Shown piece after piece: positions 6,110-11,408 of a DNA stretch of 11,408 nucleotides. Each line of letters begins with the position of its first letter. The stretch's first letter is position 1. The stretch spans positions 1-11,408 of the forward strand of contig DATMJI010000158.1 of assembly GCA_035553895.1 (NCBI GenBank), given 5' to 3'. The notes under the pieces are model-generated. The model had not been told where the DNA came from. It ran no database searches and saw only the letters and a list, made by a program, of their open reading frames with translations. The position numbers and the translations under genes were made by a program. Source of the stretch: JADDRA01 sp035553895. Its GTDB lineage: Bacteria > Actinomycetota > Acidimicrobiia > Acidimicrobiales > CADCSY01.

Positions 6110-7146
6110 CGCTCCCCCTCCCCGGAGCCCCCGCTCGCGCCGGCCCGCTCGTAGGCGTCGACGATGTCCTGGACGATGCGGTGACGGACCACGTCGCGGT
6201 TGGTGAGGCGCACGAAGGCCAGCCCCGGGATCCCCGAGAGCACGTCCTCGAGGCCCACCAGACCCGAGCGGGCGTTGGGCACGTCGACCTGGGTGACGTC
6301 ACCGGTGATCACCGCCTTGGAGCCGAAGCCGATGCGGGTGAGGAACATCTTCATCTGCTCCCGGGTGCTGTTCTGGGCCTCATCGAGGATGATGAAGCTG
6401 CCGTTGAGGGTGCGGCCCCGCATGAAGGCCAGGGGGGCGACCTCGACCGTCGCCCGGTCGAGCAGGCGCTGGGCCCCCTCAGGCTCGACCATGTCGTAGA
6501 GGGCGTCGAAGAGGGGGCGCAGGTAGGGGTCGATCTTGGCCGTGAGGTCGCCGGGCAGGAAGCCCAGGCGCTCCCCCGCCTCCACCGCCGGGCGGGTGAG
6601 GATGATGCGGTTGACCTGGCGCAACTGGAGGGCCTGGACGGCCATGGCCACCGCCAGCCAGCTCTTGCCGGTGCCGGCGGGGCCGATGCCGAAGGTGACC
6701 ACGTTGTCGCGGATGGCGTCGACGTAGCGCTTCTGGCCGCTGGTCTTGGGCCGCACGGTGCGGCCCTTGGCCGCCTTGAGGACCTCGGCGGTGAGCACGT
6801 CGGTGGGGCGCTCGTCGGCCTTGACCATCTCGATGGTGCGCTCGACCTTGGCCGCGTCGAGGCCCTGTCCCAGCTCCAGGAGCACCACCAGCTCCTCGAA
6901 GAGCTTGCCCACCCGCTCGGCGCCCGGTCCCGAGATGTTGATCTCGTTGCCCCGGACGTGGATGGCGGCGTCGGCGAAGGCCCCCTCGATGAGGCGCAGG
7001 AGCTCGTCGCGCGGCCCGAGGAGGGCACCCATGAGGTGGTTGCCGGGCACCAGGACGGCCACGCCGGTGCCACCGCGGTCGGTGGGGACGCCTGGGGGGC
7101 CGGCGCCGGGGGGCAGGTCGTCGAGAGACGCAGGGTCAGGTGACAC
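6106..7146 (-). CDS. phoH: PhoH family protein (PhoH-like ATPase)
   Basis: A 346-residue cytoplasmic P-loop ATPase of the PhoH family, thought to work on RNA and commonly found beside ybeY. Walker A is GPAGTGKS (155-162) and Walker B is IILDEAQN (252-259). The conserved FLPGDLTAKIDPYLRPLFDAL lies at 196-216, and TGDVTQVD is near 281-288. The N-terminal part (about 35-100) contains the family-typical HVRGNEINISGP. The start chosen is GTG at 7144-7146, which gives the usual length; it has no obvious Shine-Dalgarno. The frame stays open upstream, but that stretch overlaps the HIT gene and carries no PhoH sequence, so it is rejected. An alternative is the GTG at residue 29. The gene follows HIT by 55 bases and overlaps ybeY by 2 bases. 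Confidence 0.94.
   Translation of the reverse strand: MSPDPASLDDLPPGAGPPGVPTDRGGTGVAVLVPGNHLMGALLGPRDELLRLIEGAFADAAIHVRGNEINISGPGAERVGKLFEELVVLLELGQGLDAAKVERTIEMVKADERPTDVLTAEVLKAAKGRTVRPKTSGQKRYVDAIRDNVVTFGIGPAGTGKSWLAVAMAVQALQLRQVNRIILTRPAVEAGERLGFLPGDLTAKIDPYLRPLFDALYDMVEPEGAQRLLDRATVEVAPLAFMRGRTLNGSFIILDEAQNSTREQMKMFLTRIGFGSKAVITGDVTQVDVPNARSGLVGLEDVLSGIPGLAFVRLTNRDVVRHRIVQDIVDAYERAGASGGSGEGER
6113..6122 (-). promoter_or_regulatory. Ribosome binding site deciding the ybeY start
   Basis: On the minus strand GGGAGGGGGA lies within the last codons of phoH, with core GGAGG at 6117-6121, seven bases before the GTG at 6107-6109. It favours the long ybeY form with the Pro-rich leader over the internal GTG codons. 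Confidence 0.7.
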
Positions 7147-7201
7147 GGGCGCCGACCAGCCTACCGGCCCAAGCCGGACCCGTGGCCGGCGCCGGCCCGC
7201 G

Positions 7202-7546
7202 CTAGCCGGGAGGCCACTCCAGCGATCGCCCCCCGAGGACGTGGAGGTGGAGGTGCCCGACGGTGTTGCGGGCGTCCTCGCCCACGTTGAACACCAGGCG
7301 GAACCCGCTGGCGTCGACCCCGTCGGCGTGGGCCACGGTCCGGGCGGTGGTGAACAGCTCGGCCAGCATCTCGCCGTGGCCGGCGTCGAGGGCGGCAGCG
7401 TCGTCGACATGGTCCTTCGGCACCACCAGCACGTGGGTGGGGGCCTGGGGGTTGATGTCGCGGAAGGCCACGGTGTGCTGGCCCCGCTGCACCACGTCGG
7501 CAGGGACGTCGCCAGCGACGATGCCGCAGAACAGGCAGTCCGCCAT
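7202..7546 (-). CDS. HIT (histidine triad) family protein, HINT-like
   Basis: A 114-residue histidine triad protein, probably a nucleoside phosphoramidate or dinucleotide hydrolase of the HINT branch. The triad HLHLH at 98-102 sits in GHLHLHVLGGR, and His100 would be the nucleophile by family analogy. The N-terminal CLFC (4-7) is the zinc-binding type found in many bacterial HINT proteins. The length and the ending WPPG are typical. The start is ATG at 7544-7546, placing MADCLFCGI first as expected; an upstream extension in the same frame does not look like coding sequence. It lies 55 bases ahead of phoH on the same strand and probably leads the phoH-ybeY-corC-era run. It diverges from the SRPBCC gene across 100 bases. 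The in vivo substrate cannot be inferred. Confidence 0.93.
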   Translation of the reverse strand: MADCLFCGIVAGDVPADVVQRGQHTVAFRDINPQAPTHVLVVPKDHVDDAAALDAGHGEMLAELFTTARTVAHADGVDASGFRLVFNVGEDARNTVGHLHLHVLGGRSLEWPPG

Positions 7547-7633
7547 CGCCCGCCACCGTAGTGGCCCACCGCCCCCCGGGGCATCACCTCGGGCCTTGCC
7601 GCCGGGGCGTGCGGGCGCGAACGTGGGGCCGAC

Positions 7634-7639
7634 AGGAGG
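7634..7639 (+). promoter_or_regulatory. Ribosome binding site of the SRPBCC gene
   Basis: AGGAGG, seven bases before GTG at 7647. It fixes the start of the SRPBCC gene; the frame is open further upstream across the HIT gene, but that extension is not coding. Confidence 0.8.
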
Positions 7640-7646
7640 CTGCGCC

Positions 7647-8087
7647 GTGGTCGACGTGTCCAGCGAGATCACCATCAACCGGCCGGTCGAGGAGGTGTCG
7701 GCCTACGCCGCCGACCCCGACCACGCCCCGGCGTGGTACCAGAACATCTCCTCGGTGGAGTGGGTGAGCGCCCCTCCCTTGGCCCTGGGTTCCCGGGTGC
7801 GCTTCGTGGCCCACTTCCTCGGCCGGACGCTGACCTACACCTACGAGGTGGTGGAGCGGGAACCCGGCACCCGACTGGTGATGCGCACGGCCGAAGGCCC
7901 CTTCCCCATGGAGACGACCTACACGTGGTCGCCCCGGGGCGAGGCGGCCACCCACATGACCCTGCGCAACCGGGGCGAGCCGCGGGGCTTCGCCAAGGTC
8001 GGGGCGCCCCTCATGGCCACGGCCATGCGCCGGGCCAACACCAAGGATCTGGCCCGCCTCAAGGACATCCTCGAAGCCGGCGCCTGA
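7647..8087 (+). CDS. SRPBCC (START-like/polyketide cyclase-like) family protein
   Basis: A 146-residue soluble protein with the pattern of the SRPBCC ligand-binding fold. The N-terminal strand EITINRPVEEVSAYAADPDHAPAW is the hallmark opening of polyketide_cyc2-type proteins. Alternating strands such as LGSRVRFVAHFLGRTLTYTYEVVE and TYTWSPRGEATHMTL follow, and the long C-terminal helix MATAMRRANTKDLARLKDILEA closes the hydrophobic cup. There is no signal peptide or membrane segment. Such proteins bind hydrophobic small molecules, but no ligand or reaction can be assigned. The start is GTG at 7647 with AGGAGG seven bases upstream. It is a single gene on the plus strand, divergent from HIT and convergent with the LysM gene. 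A long hairpin sits 40 bases after its stop. Confidence 0.85.
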   Translation: MVDVSSEITINRPVEEVSAYAADPDHAPAWYQNISSVEWVSAPPLALGSRVRFVAHFLGRTLTYTYEVVEREPGTRLVMRTAEGPFPMETTYTWSPRGEAATHMTLRNRGEPRGFAKVGAPLMATAMRRANTKDLARLKDILEAGA

Positions 8088-8127
8088 CCCTCCCCTCCTC
8101 GGCCTCCGGCAGCTCTCCACCCCTCTC

Positions 8128-8171
8128 CTGGCCCCAGAAGTGGTCGTGCAAACGACCACTTCTGGGGCCAG
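8128..8171. repeat. Long hairpin (dispersed palindrome, copy 2) between convergent genes
   Basis: The perfect 20-bp arms CTGGCCCCAGAAGTGGTCGT (8128-8147) and its complement (8152-8171) surround a GCAA tetraloop, a stable GNRA loop when transcribed from the plus strand. It lies in the 111-base gap between the convergent SRPBCC and LysM genes, so it could terminate transcription from both sides, though there is no T-run. The stem sequence is almost the same as copy 1 at 92-145. The match continues past the stem on the right (AACGG) and resembles it on the left (CTCTCC), which argues for homology rather than coincidence. Confidence 0.85.
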
Positions 8172-8198
8172 AACGGGGGGGTTGGGGTCAGGCGGATG

Positions 8199-9038
8199 TC
8201 AGCCGGTGGCCGCCTCGCCACCGTCGCCCACCGGAGGCAGGACCAGGACCTGGCCGGGGAAGATGAGATCGGGGTTGGTGGGATCGGCGAGGCGGTCGGT
8301 GTTGGCCTCGATGAGGCGCAACCAGTAGCGGGCCACCTCGGCCTCACCTGGGGGTGGGCCGGTGGCGTCGCCGGCCCCGGCCGCCTGGCCGAGGGCCCGC
8401 TCGGCCAGGGACCACAGGTGGTCGCCGGCTCGCACCTCCCAGCCGGCGCCGGCGGTGCCCGTCCCCTGGCTGGTGGGCACCGCCGGCGGCTCGCCGGTGG
8501 GTCCGGGGGCCAAGGCCGGTCCGCCCTCGCCGGTGGGTGCGTCCTCGGGCAGGGCCCGCATGACCGGCGGGTCCTCGTCGTCGTCGGCGCCGGCCTCGTC
8601 GCCCGCCACCGCGGCGATGGTGACAAGCGGCGGCTCCACCCGGGCGCCGGCCACCCCGGCGACGGTGGATCCCACCAGGGTGACGCCGGCGGCGGCGTGC
8701 AGGCTCCGGCGCACCACGGGCAGGGTCAACACGTCGACCACCCGGACCAGGCGCCGGGCCCCCCAGAGCCGGGCCAGCGCACCCAGCGACGTCACCATCA
8801 GCAGGTACCAGGCCAGGACCACCACCACCAGAGCCAGCACGGCGAAGGCGGCCTCCACCGGGCTACGGGCAGCCGCCCAGGAGGCCCACGACCCCGGGTC
8901 GCCGAGGGGCGGCGGCGCCAGCGGCCCCCTGGCCAGGGCCCGGCCGCCGGCCGCTACGGCCAGCAGGATGGCCAACCACGCCGACCACCCGGCCAGACGC
9001 CGGGCCATCGCCACCGGGTGGTTCCCTGGCCTCTCCAT
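8199..9038 (-). CDS. Three-pass membrane protein with C-terminal LysM domain, Tad-locus associated
   Basis: A 279-residue protein with three predicted membrane segments (about 17-34, 62-85, 114-131). The Arg-rich loop between the second and third (ARLWGARRLVRVV...VVRR) suggests that loop is cytoplasmic and the C-terminus outside. An acidic, Pro/Gly-rich linker (about 146-198, with DDDEDPP) leads to a LysM domain at about 200-268: WEVRAGDHLWSLAE, then WLRLIEANTDRL and NPDLIFPGQVLVLPP. LysM binds peptidoglycan or related glycans. The start is ATG at 9036-9038 with GGAG eight bases upstream. It is the last gene of the Tad-like run, 51 bases after the TadG-like gene, so it may anchor the pilus machine to the wall. 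That role is inference from position; no enzyme domain is present. Confidence 0.85.
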   Translation of the reverse strand: MERPGNHPVAMARRLAGWSAWLAILLAVAAGGRALARGPLAPPPLGDPGSWASWAAARSPVEAAFAVLALVVVVLAWYLLMVTSLGALARLWGARRLVRVVDVLTLPVVRRSLHAAAGVTLVGSTVAGVAGARVEPPLVTIAAVAGDEAGADDDEDPPVMRALPEDAPTGEGGPALAPGPTGEPPAVPTSQGTGTAGAGWEVRAGDHLWSLAERALGQAAGAGDATGPPPGEAEVARYWLRLIEANTDRLADPTNPDLIFPGQVLVLPPVGDGGEAATG

Positions 9039-9069
9039 GTCCTCAACTCCTCGGTGTCGTGGTCTCGCG

Positions 9070-9089
9070 CCCGCCGGGTGCCGGGCGGG
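9070..9089 (-). terminator. Short GC hairpin right after the TadG-like stop
   Basis: CCCGCC (9070-9075) and GGCGGG (9084-9089) pair around an 8-base loop directly after the stop codon at 9090-9092. There is no T-run, and the LysM gene follows on the same strand, so at most it is an attenuator or RNA-stabilising stem. Confidence 0.3.
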
Positions 9090-9533
9090 TCAGCGGCGGA
9101 TGGCATCGGCGACGGCGGTGGCGGCCACGTCGGCCCGGTCGGGGCCACCGGGAACGGCCCCCGAGAAGATGTGGTCGACCCGGGCCCGCACGGTCACCTC
9201 CACGGCATCGCCCTGCACGGTGGCGACTGCCGATACGCCCTCCAGATGGGCCAGGCCCCGGCGAGCGACGGTCTCCTCGGCCACCTGCTGCACCCGGACG
9301 GTGTCGAGGCGGAAGGTGCCGTCGCCGTAGTACCGGCCGACGTCGACGGCCGCCACCGCGTCGTTGGCCGCCGCCACGGCGACGTTGGCCAACTCCCGCT
9401 GGGCCAGGAACACCGCGGCGCTGTCGACGGCAAGGGCGCCGAGGACGAGGAAGATCAGCACGGCGGCGGGCATGAGGGCCAGCACGCTGGCGCCCTCGCC
9501 CCCACCGCCCCGGGCGGGGCCGGGCTCAGCCAC
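9090..9533 (-). CDS. TadG/TadE-like pseudopilin
   Basis: A 147-residue protein with a short Gly-rich N-terminus, one membrane helix (about 16-37, ASVLALMPAAVLIFLVLGALAVDSAAVFLAQRELANVA...), and an extracytoplasmic domain. The sequence after the helix is the usual TadG/TadE pattern, in which a helical stalk (AQRELANVAVAAANDAVAA) precedes a beta-rich region with QGDAVEVTVRARV. Its role is presumably as a minor pilin or assembly factor of the Tad pilus. The Glu normally found five residues after the prepilin cleavage Gly is not present. The start is GTG at 9531-9533, overlapping the stop of the preceding TadE-like gene by 8 bases (GTGGCTGA), which points to translational coupling. Assignment rests on architecture and context. 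Confidence 0.8.
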   Translation of the reverse strand: MAEPGPARGGGGEGASVLALMPAAVLIFLVLGALAVDSAAVFLAQRELANVAVAAANDAVAAVDVGRYYGDGTFRLDTVRVQQVAEETVARRGLAHLEGVSAVATVQGDAVEVTVRARVDHIFSGAVPGGPDRADVAATAVADAIRR

Positions 9534-10005
9534 GGCAGGGGGTGACGGGGCCGGCCGGGACGTCTAGGCCGTCCCGGTAGGGGTCGACCACCTGGCTGTG
9601 GCGCCCGCTGGCGGTGATCACGCTGCCACCGAAGCCGCCGATCCAGGGCAGGCGGAACGTGGGGACGTCGTAGGTGACGACGAAGGTCACCCGGGCGCAC
9701 CGGTGCAGGTCGAGGGCGCCCTCGGAACGGAGGTCCCACGCCCCGGGTCGGGCCTTGTGGCCCTCGATGGTGGCCGTGGCTGCCGCCCGGGCCTCGGCCA
9801 GGGCGGCCGAGGCCGTCGGCCCGCCGGACTCCACGAAGGACCGGGCCGCCTCCCGGGCGGCGGCCGAGGCCACCAGCTTGGCGTCGATGACGCCCCAAGC
9901 GTTGACCAGCAGCGCCGTGCCCACCACCAGGACCAAGAACCCGAAGGGCAACGCCTCGAAGCCCCCCACCATGCCCCGCTCGTCGGCGATGCGGGCCGCG
10001 CTCAA
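9526..10005 (-). CDS. TadE-like pseudopilin
   Basis: A 159-residue protein with N-terminal ERGMVGGFEALPFGFLVLVVGTALLVNAWGVIDAK, the usual TadE layout: a Gly followed closely by a Glu (E17), then a membrane helix (about 20-38). A helical stalk AAREAARSFVE and a beta-rich domain follow. C103 and C157 could form a disulfide outside the membrane. TadE family proteins are minor pseudopilins needed for Tad pilus assembly. The start is TTG at 10003-10005, overlapping the upstream gene's stop as TTGA; AGGAG eight bases upstream supports it, and no ATG or GTG fits better. It ends inside the start region of the TadG-like gene. This is the most canonical TadE of the three here. Confidence 0.83.
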   Translation of the reverse strand: MSAARIADERGMVGGFEALPFGFLVLVVGTALLVNAWGVIDAKLVASAAAREAARSFVESGGPTASAALAEARAAATATIEGHKARPGAWDLRSEGALDLHRCARVTFVVTYDVPTFRLPWIGGFGGSVITASGRHSQVVDPYRDGLDVPAGPVTPCRG

Positions 10006-10442
10006 CGCAGCCGCTCCTGGCGCACCGAGATGGTGCGGTCGATGTGCTGGAAGGGCACGTCGACGCCCGCCAGGCGGGGCCCCGGGTGCTCGGCCTCCAC
10101 CCGCAGGGCCACCGTGTCAGGCTGGCCGTCGCCGTCGGTGTCGGGATAGGTCCACGACACGTCGAGGCGACCACCGTCGCGGTAGCCGCCGAGGAGGGCG
10201 AGCAGGGCGGCTTCGGCTTCGGCCTCGCTCGCTGCGGCGCCCGACCCGCCGGCTCGCAGGCGGGCGGCGTCGAAGGCGGCTGCGGTCACCACCGAGGCGC
10301 CGTAGAGGTTCAACACCAGGTGCACGGCGAAGAGCAGGAGGACCAGGAAGACGCTGACGCCGACGAGGGCGCCGATCAGGCCCGAACCCTCCTGCCCGTC
10401 ACTGGATCTGCTCGACGTTGTCTTGGATGCGCTCGCCGGCAT
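10002..10442 (-). CDS. TadE-like pseudopilin with a DxDxDG calcium-type motif
   Basis: A 146-residue protein with a polar N-terminus, one membrane helix (about 21-47, GLIGALVGVSVFLVLLLFAV...), and an extracytoplasmic part. The stretch VVTAAAFDAARLRAGG after the helix is typical of TadE stalks. An unusual feature is PDTDGDGQPD (100-109), a DxDxDGxxD calcium-loop signature, placed between beta strands. The start is ATG at 10440-10442, which makes a 44-base overlap with the small Flp-like gene upstream. No ATG, GTG or TTG occurs before the membrane segment after that point; a CTG behind AGGAGG at codon 22 is possible but would remove the normal polar N-terminus. The gene overlaps the next TadE-like gene by 4 bases. 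Confidence 0.78.
   Translation of the reverse strand: MPASASKTTSSRSSDGQEGSGLIGALVGVSVFLVLLLFAVHLVLNLYGASVVTAAAFDAARLRAGGSGAAASEAEAEAALLALLGGYRDGGRLDVSWTYPDTDGDGQPDTVALRVEAEHPGPRLAGVDVPFQHIDRTISVRQERLR
10014..10018 (-). promoter_or_regulatory. Ribosome binding site supporting a TTG start
   Basis: AGGAG on the minus strand, eight bases before TTG at 10003-10005. It lies inside the end of the preceding TadE-like gene, and it is the reason for accepting the rare TTG start of the second TadE-like gene. Confidence 0.6.
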
Positions 10443-10611
10443 CGTTGAACACCGCCTGGAACACGCCCCACATGGCGGCGCCGATGAGGGCCATGATCAA
10501 CACGGCGATGGCGGTGGAGATCACGCCTTCGCCCGCCTCGCCGGCGGACCGGCGCCCGGCGCGGGCCGGGAGCAACAGGAACATCGTCCACGTCTGGTGG
10601 GCAGGACTCAT
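10399..10611 (-). CDS. Small Flp-like pilin candidate
   Basis: A 70-residue protein with a basic leader (PARAGRRSAGEAGEG), a single hydrophobic helix (about 30-52, VISTAIAVLIMALIGAAMWGVF), and a short amphipathic tail FNDAGERIQDNVEQIQ. This is the size and layout of the small Flp/type IVb pilins that form the Tad fibre, and the position between TadC and the TadE-like genes fits. It lacks the Glu-Tyr pair usually seen after the cleavage Gly, so processing by a TadV-type peptidase is uncertain. The start is ATG at 10609-10611 with AAGGAG six bases upstream, the best ribosome site in the operon, which suits an abundant product. It is 44 bases after the tadC stop and overlaps the next gene by 44 bases. 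Confidence 0.72.
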   Translation of the reverse strand: MSPAHQTWTMFLLLPARAGRRSAGEAGEGVISTAIAVLIMALIGAAMWGVFQAVFNDAGERIQDNVEQIQ

Positions 10612-10617
10612 CTGGTT

Positions 10618-10623
10618 CTCCTT
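10618..10623 (-). promoter_or_regulatory. Strong ribosome binding site of the Flp-like gene
   Basis: AAGGAG six bases before ATG at 10609-10611. It sets the start within a frame that is open much further upstream and suggests the small pilin candidate is translated more strongly than its neighbours. Confidence 0.7.
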
Positions 10624-10655
10624 GTTCTGCGTCGATGGGTGTTGCGACGGGCACC

Positions 10656-11408
10656 TCATCCGCCGAAGCGCCGGAGGGCGGCGACGAAGGGGATGCCCAT
10701 GAAGATGACGCCGGGCACGAGCGTGGCCACCGTCACCGGGATCCAGACCTGCTGGCTGCGGCGCTCGGCCGCCTCGATGAGCTCCCGGTGGACGTCCCGG
10801 CGGATGGCGCGGGTCTCCTCGGCCAGCAGGCGGGCCAGGTCGGTCGTCTCCCGGTTCAGCGACAGGACCGCGACCAGGCGGTCGAGGGCGGCCACGTTGG
10901 CCACCGCCGCCCACTCCCGCAGGGCCTCGGCCTCGCCCAGCCCTTGTCGCAGCCGGGCACACACCCGCCGCAGGTCGGCGCCACACGCCCCCGAGCTGCG
11001 GCGGGCCAGCCGGTCGAGGGCCGAGGTGAGCGAGTAGCCGGCGGACAGCAGCAGGGCCAGCTGCTCGGCCACCACCGGGAGCTCGAGGAACAGGCGCCGC
11101 TGCCAGCGCTGGGAGGCGCCGGCCACCCGTTGTTCGTGGATGAGGAAGGCCAGTGCCGGACTCCCGAGGAGCAAGAGCAAGGAGACGGGGGCAGGGGGGC
11201 GCAGCGCCAGCGCCATCAGGGCCGCCACCCCGAAGCCGGCCACGCTCGTGCCCAGCTGGCGCACCCGCATGTCGGCCACGCTCACCGGCGAGTGGATGCG
11301 GGTGAGGCGCAGCGACAACTGCTCGCTCACGCCGGCGAAGCGGGCCAGCCGCTCCCCCACGGCCTGGGAGAGCGGCTGGCCCGCTTCGCCGGCGTGAGCG
11401 AGCAGTTG
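10656..11408 (-). CDS. tadC: Tad pilus platform protein TadC-like (GspF domain), 5' end cut by the window edge
   Basis: The C-terminal part of a type II secretion F-domain membrane protein, the inner-membrane platform of the Tad machine. Two membrane segments (VAGFGVAALMALALR and VSLLLLLGSPALAFLI) precede the cytoplasmic GspF helices: FLELPVVAEQLALLLSAGYSLTSALDRLA, then LREWAAVANVAALDRLVAVL. The end, QQVWIPVTVATLVPGVIFMGIPFVAAL, is a last membrane segment typical of TadC. The frame is open to the last base. However, the outermost 39 bases (11370-11408) are the exact reverse complement of 11316-11354 in the same gene, so those codons are probably artefactual. The true gene should continue upstream from near 11369. 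A GTG at 11358-11360 exists, but the gene likely begins further out. The gene leads the visible Tad run. Confidence 0.85.
   Translation of the reverse strand, partial: QLLAHAGEAGQPLSQAVGERLARFAGVSEQLSLRLTRIHSPVSVADMRVRQLGTSVAGFGVAALMALALRPPAPVSLLLLLGSPALAFLIHEQRVAGASQRWQRRLFLELPVVAEQLALLLSAGYSLTSALDRLARRSSGACGADLRRVCARLRQGLGEAEALREWAAVANVAALDRLVAVLSLNRETTDLARLLAEETRAIRRDVHRELIEAAERRSQQVWIPVTVATLVPGVIFMGIPFVAALRRFGG
11316..11408. repeat. 39-bp perfect inverted repeat ending at the last base of the window
   Basis: The arms 11316-11354 and 11370-11408 are perfect reverse complements around a 15-base spacer. The right arm ends exactly at the window end. Both arms lie in the tadC-like frame, where a natural 39-bp palindrome would be very unlikely. 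The inner arm encodes sequence that fits the protein (GERLARFAGVSEQL); the outer arm encodes QLLAHAGEAGQPL, which does not look like this family. Confidence 0.9.

Noticed and set aside
7553..7564. Small palindrome CCAC-CGTA-GTGG between HIT and SRPBCC as an operator
   Set aside because: Four-base arms occur by chance in GC-rich DNA; no clear promoter elements accompany it.
11316..11408. Covalently closed hairpin telomere of a linear replicon
   Set aside because: The arms lie inside a conserved coding gene in the middle of a Tad locus, and an artefact explains the exact end better.

Overview
The window is very GC-rich DNA from a high-GC Gram-positive bacterium, most likely an actinobacterium and perhaps class Acidimicrobiia. 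That placement is inferred from base composition, many GTG starts, and the gene order HIT-phoH-ybeY-corC-like-era plus uppS-recO; no taxonomic search was possible. Coding density is high and no gap reaches 300 bases.

Region 1 (1-167) holds a repeat cluster: two direct copies of a 25-base unit, then a long hairpin just downstream of recO. Region 2 (168-1619, minus strand) is uppS-recO, covering undecaprenyl carrier synthesis and recombination repair. Region 3 (1665-3288, plus strand) is a two-gene membrane cassette, a YihY family protein followed by a divergent PlsY-like protein, sitting between uppS and era. Region 4 (3307-7546, minus strand, read right to left) is the housekeeping run HIT, phoH, ybeY, CNNM/CBS/CorC protein, era. 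It links ribosome maturation and RNA quality control (YbeY, Era, PhoH) with a membrane transporter-like protein. Between ybeY and the CorC-like gene lie two copies of a 57-base repeat, and the first supplies the C-terminus and stop codon of ybeY. Region 5 (7647-8087, plus) is a lone SRPBCC gene, divergent from HIT. Downstream, a second copy of the long hairpin separates it from the convergent genes that follow.

Region 6 (8199-11408, minus) is the distal part of a Tad (tight adherence, type IVc pilus) locus. In transcription order it contains a TadC-like platform protein (cut by the window edge), a small Flp-like pilin candidate, three tightly overlapping TadE/TadG-like pseudopilins, and a three-pass membrane protein with an extracytoplasmic LysM domain. 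The LysM protein is a plausible wall-anchoring component of the pilus machine. The proximal genes (tadA, tadB, prepilin peptidase) would lie beyond the right edge.

The last 93 bases form a 39-bp perfect inverted repeat that ends exactly at the final base, inside the tadC coding frame. This looks like a fold-back assembly or amplification artefact, so the last ~39 bases should not be trusted.
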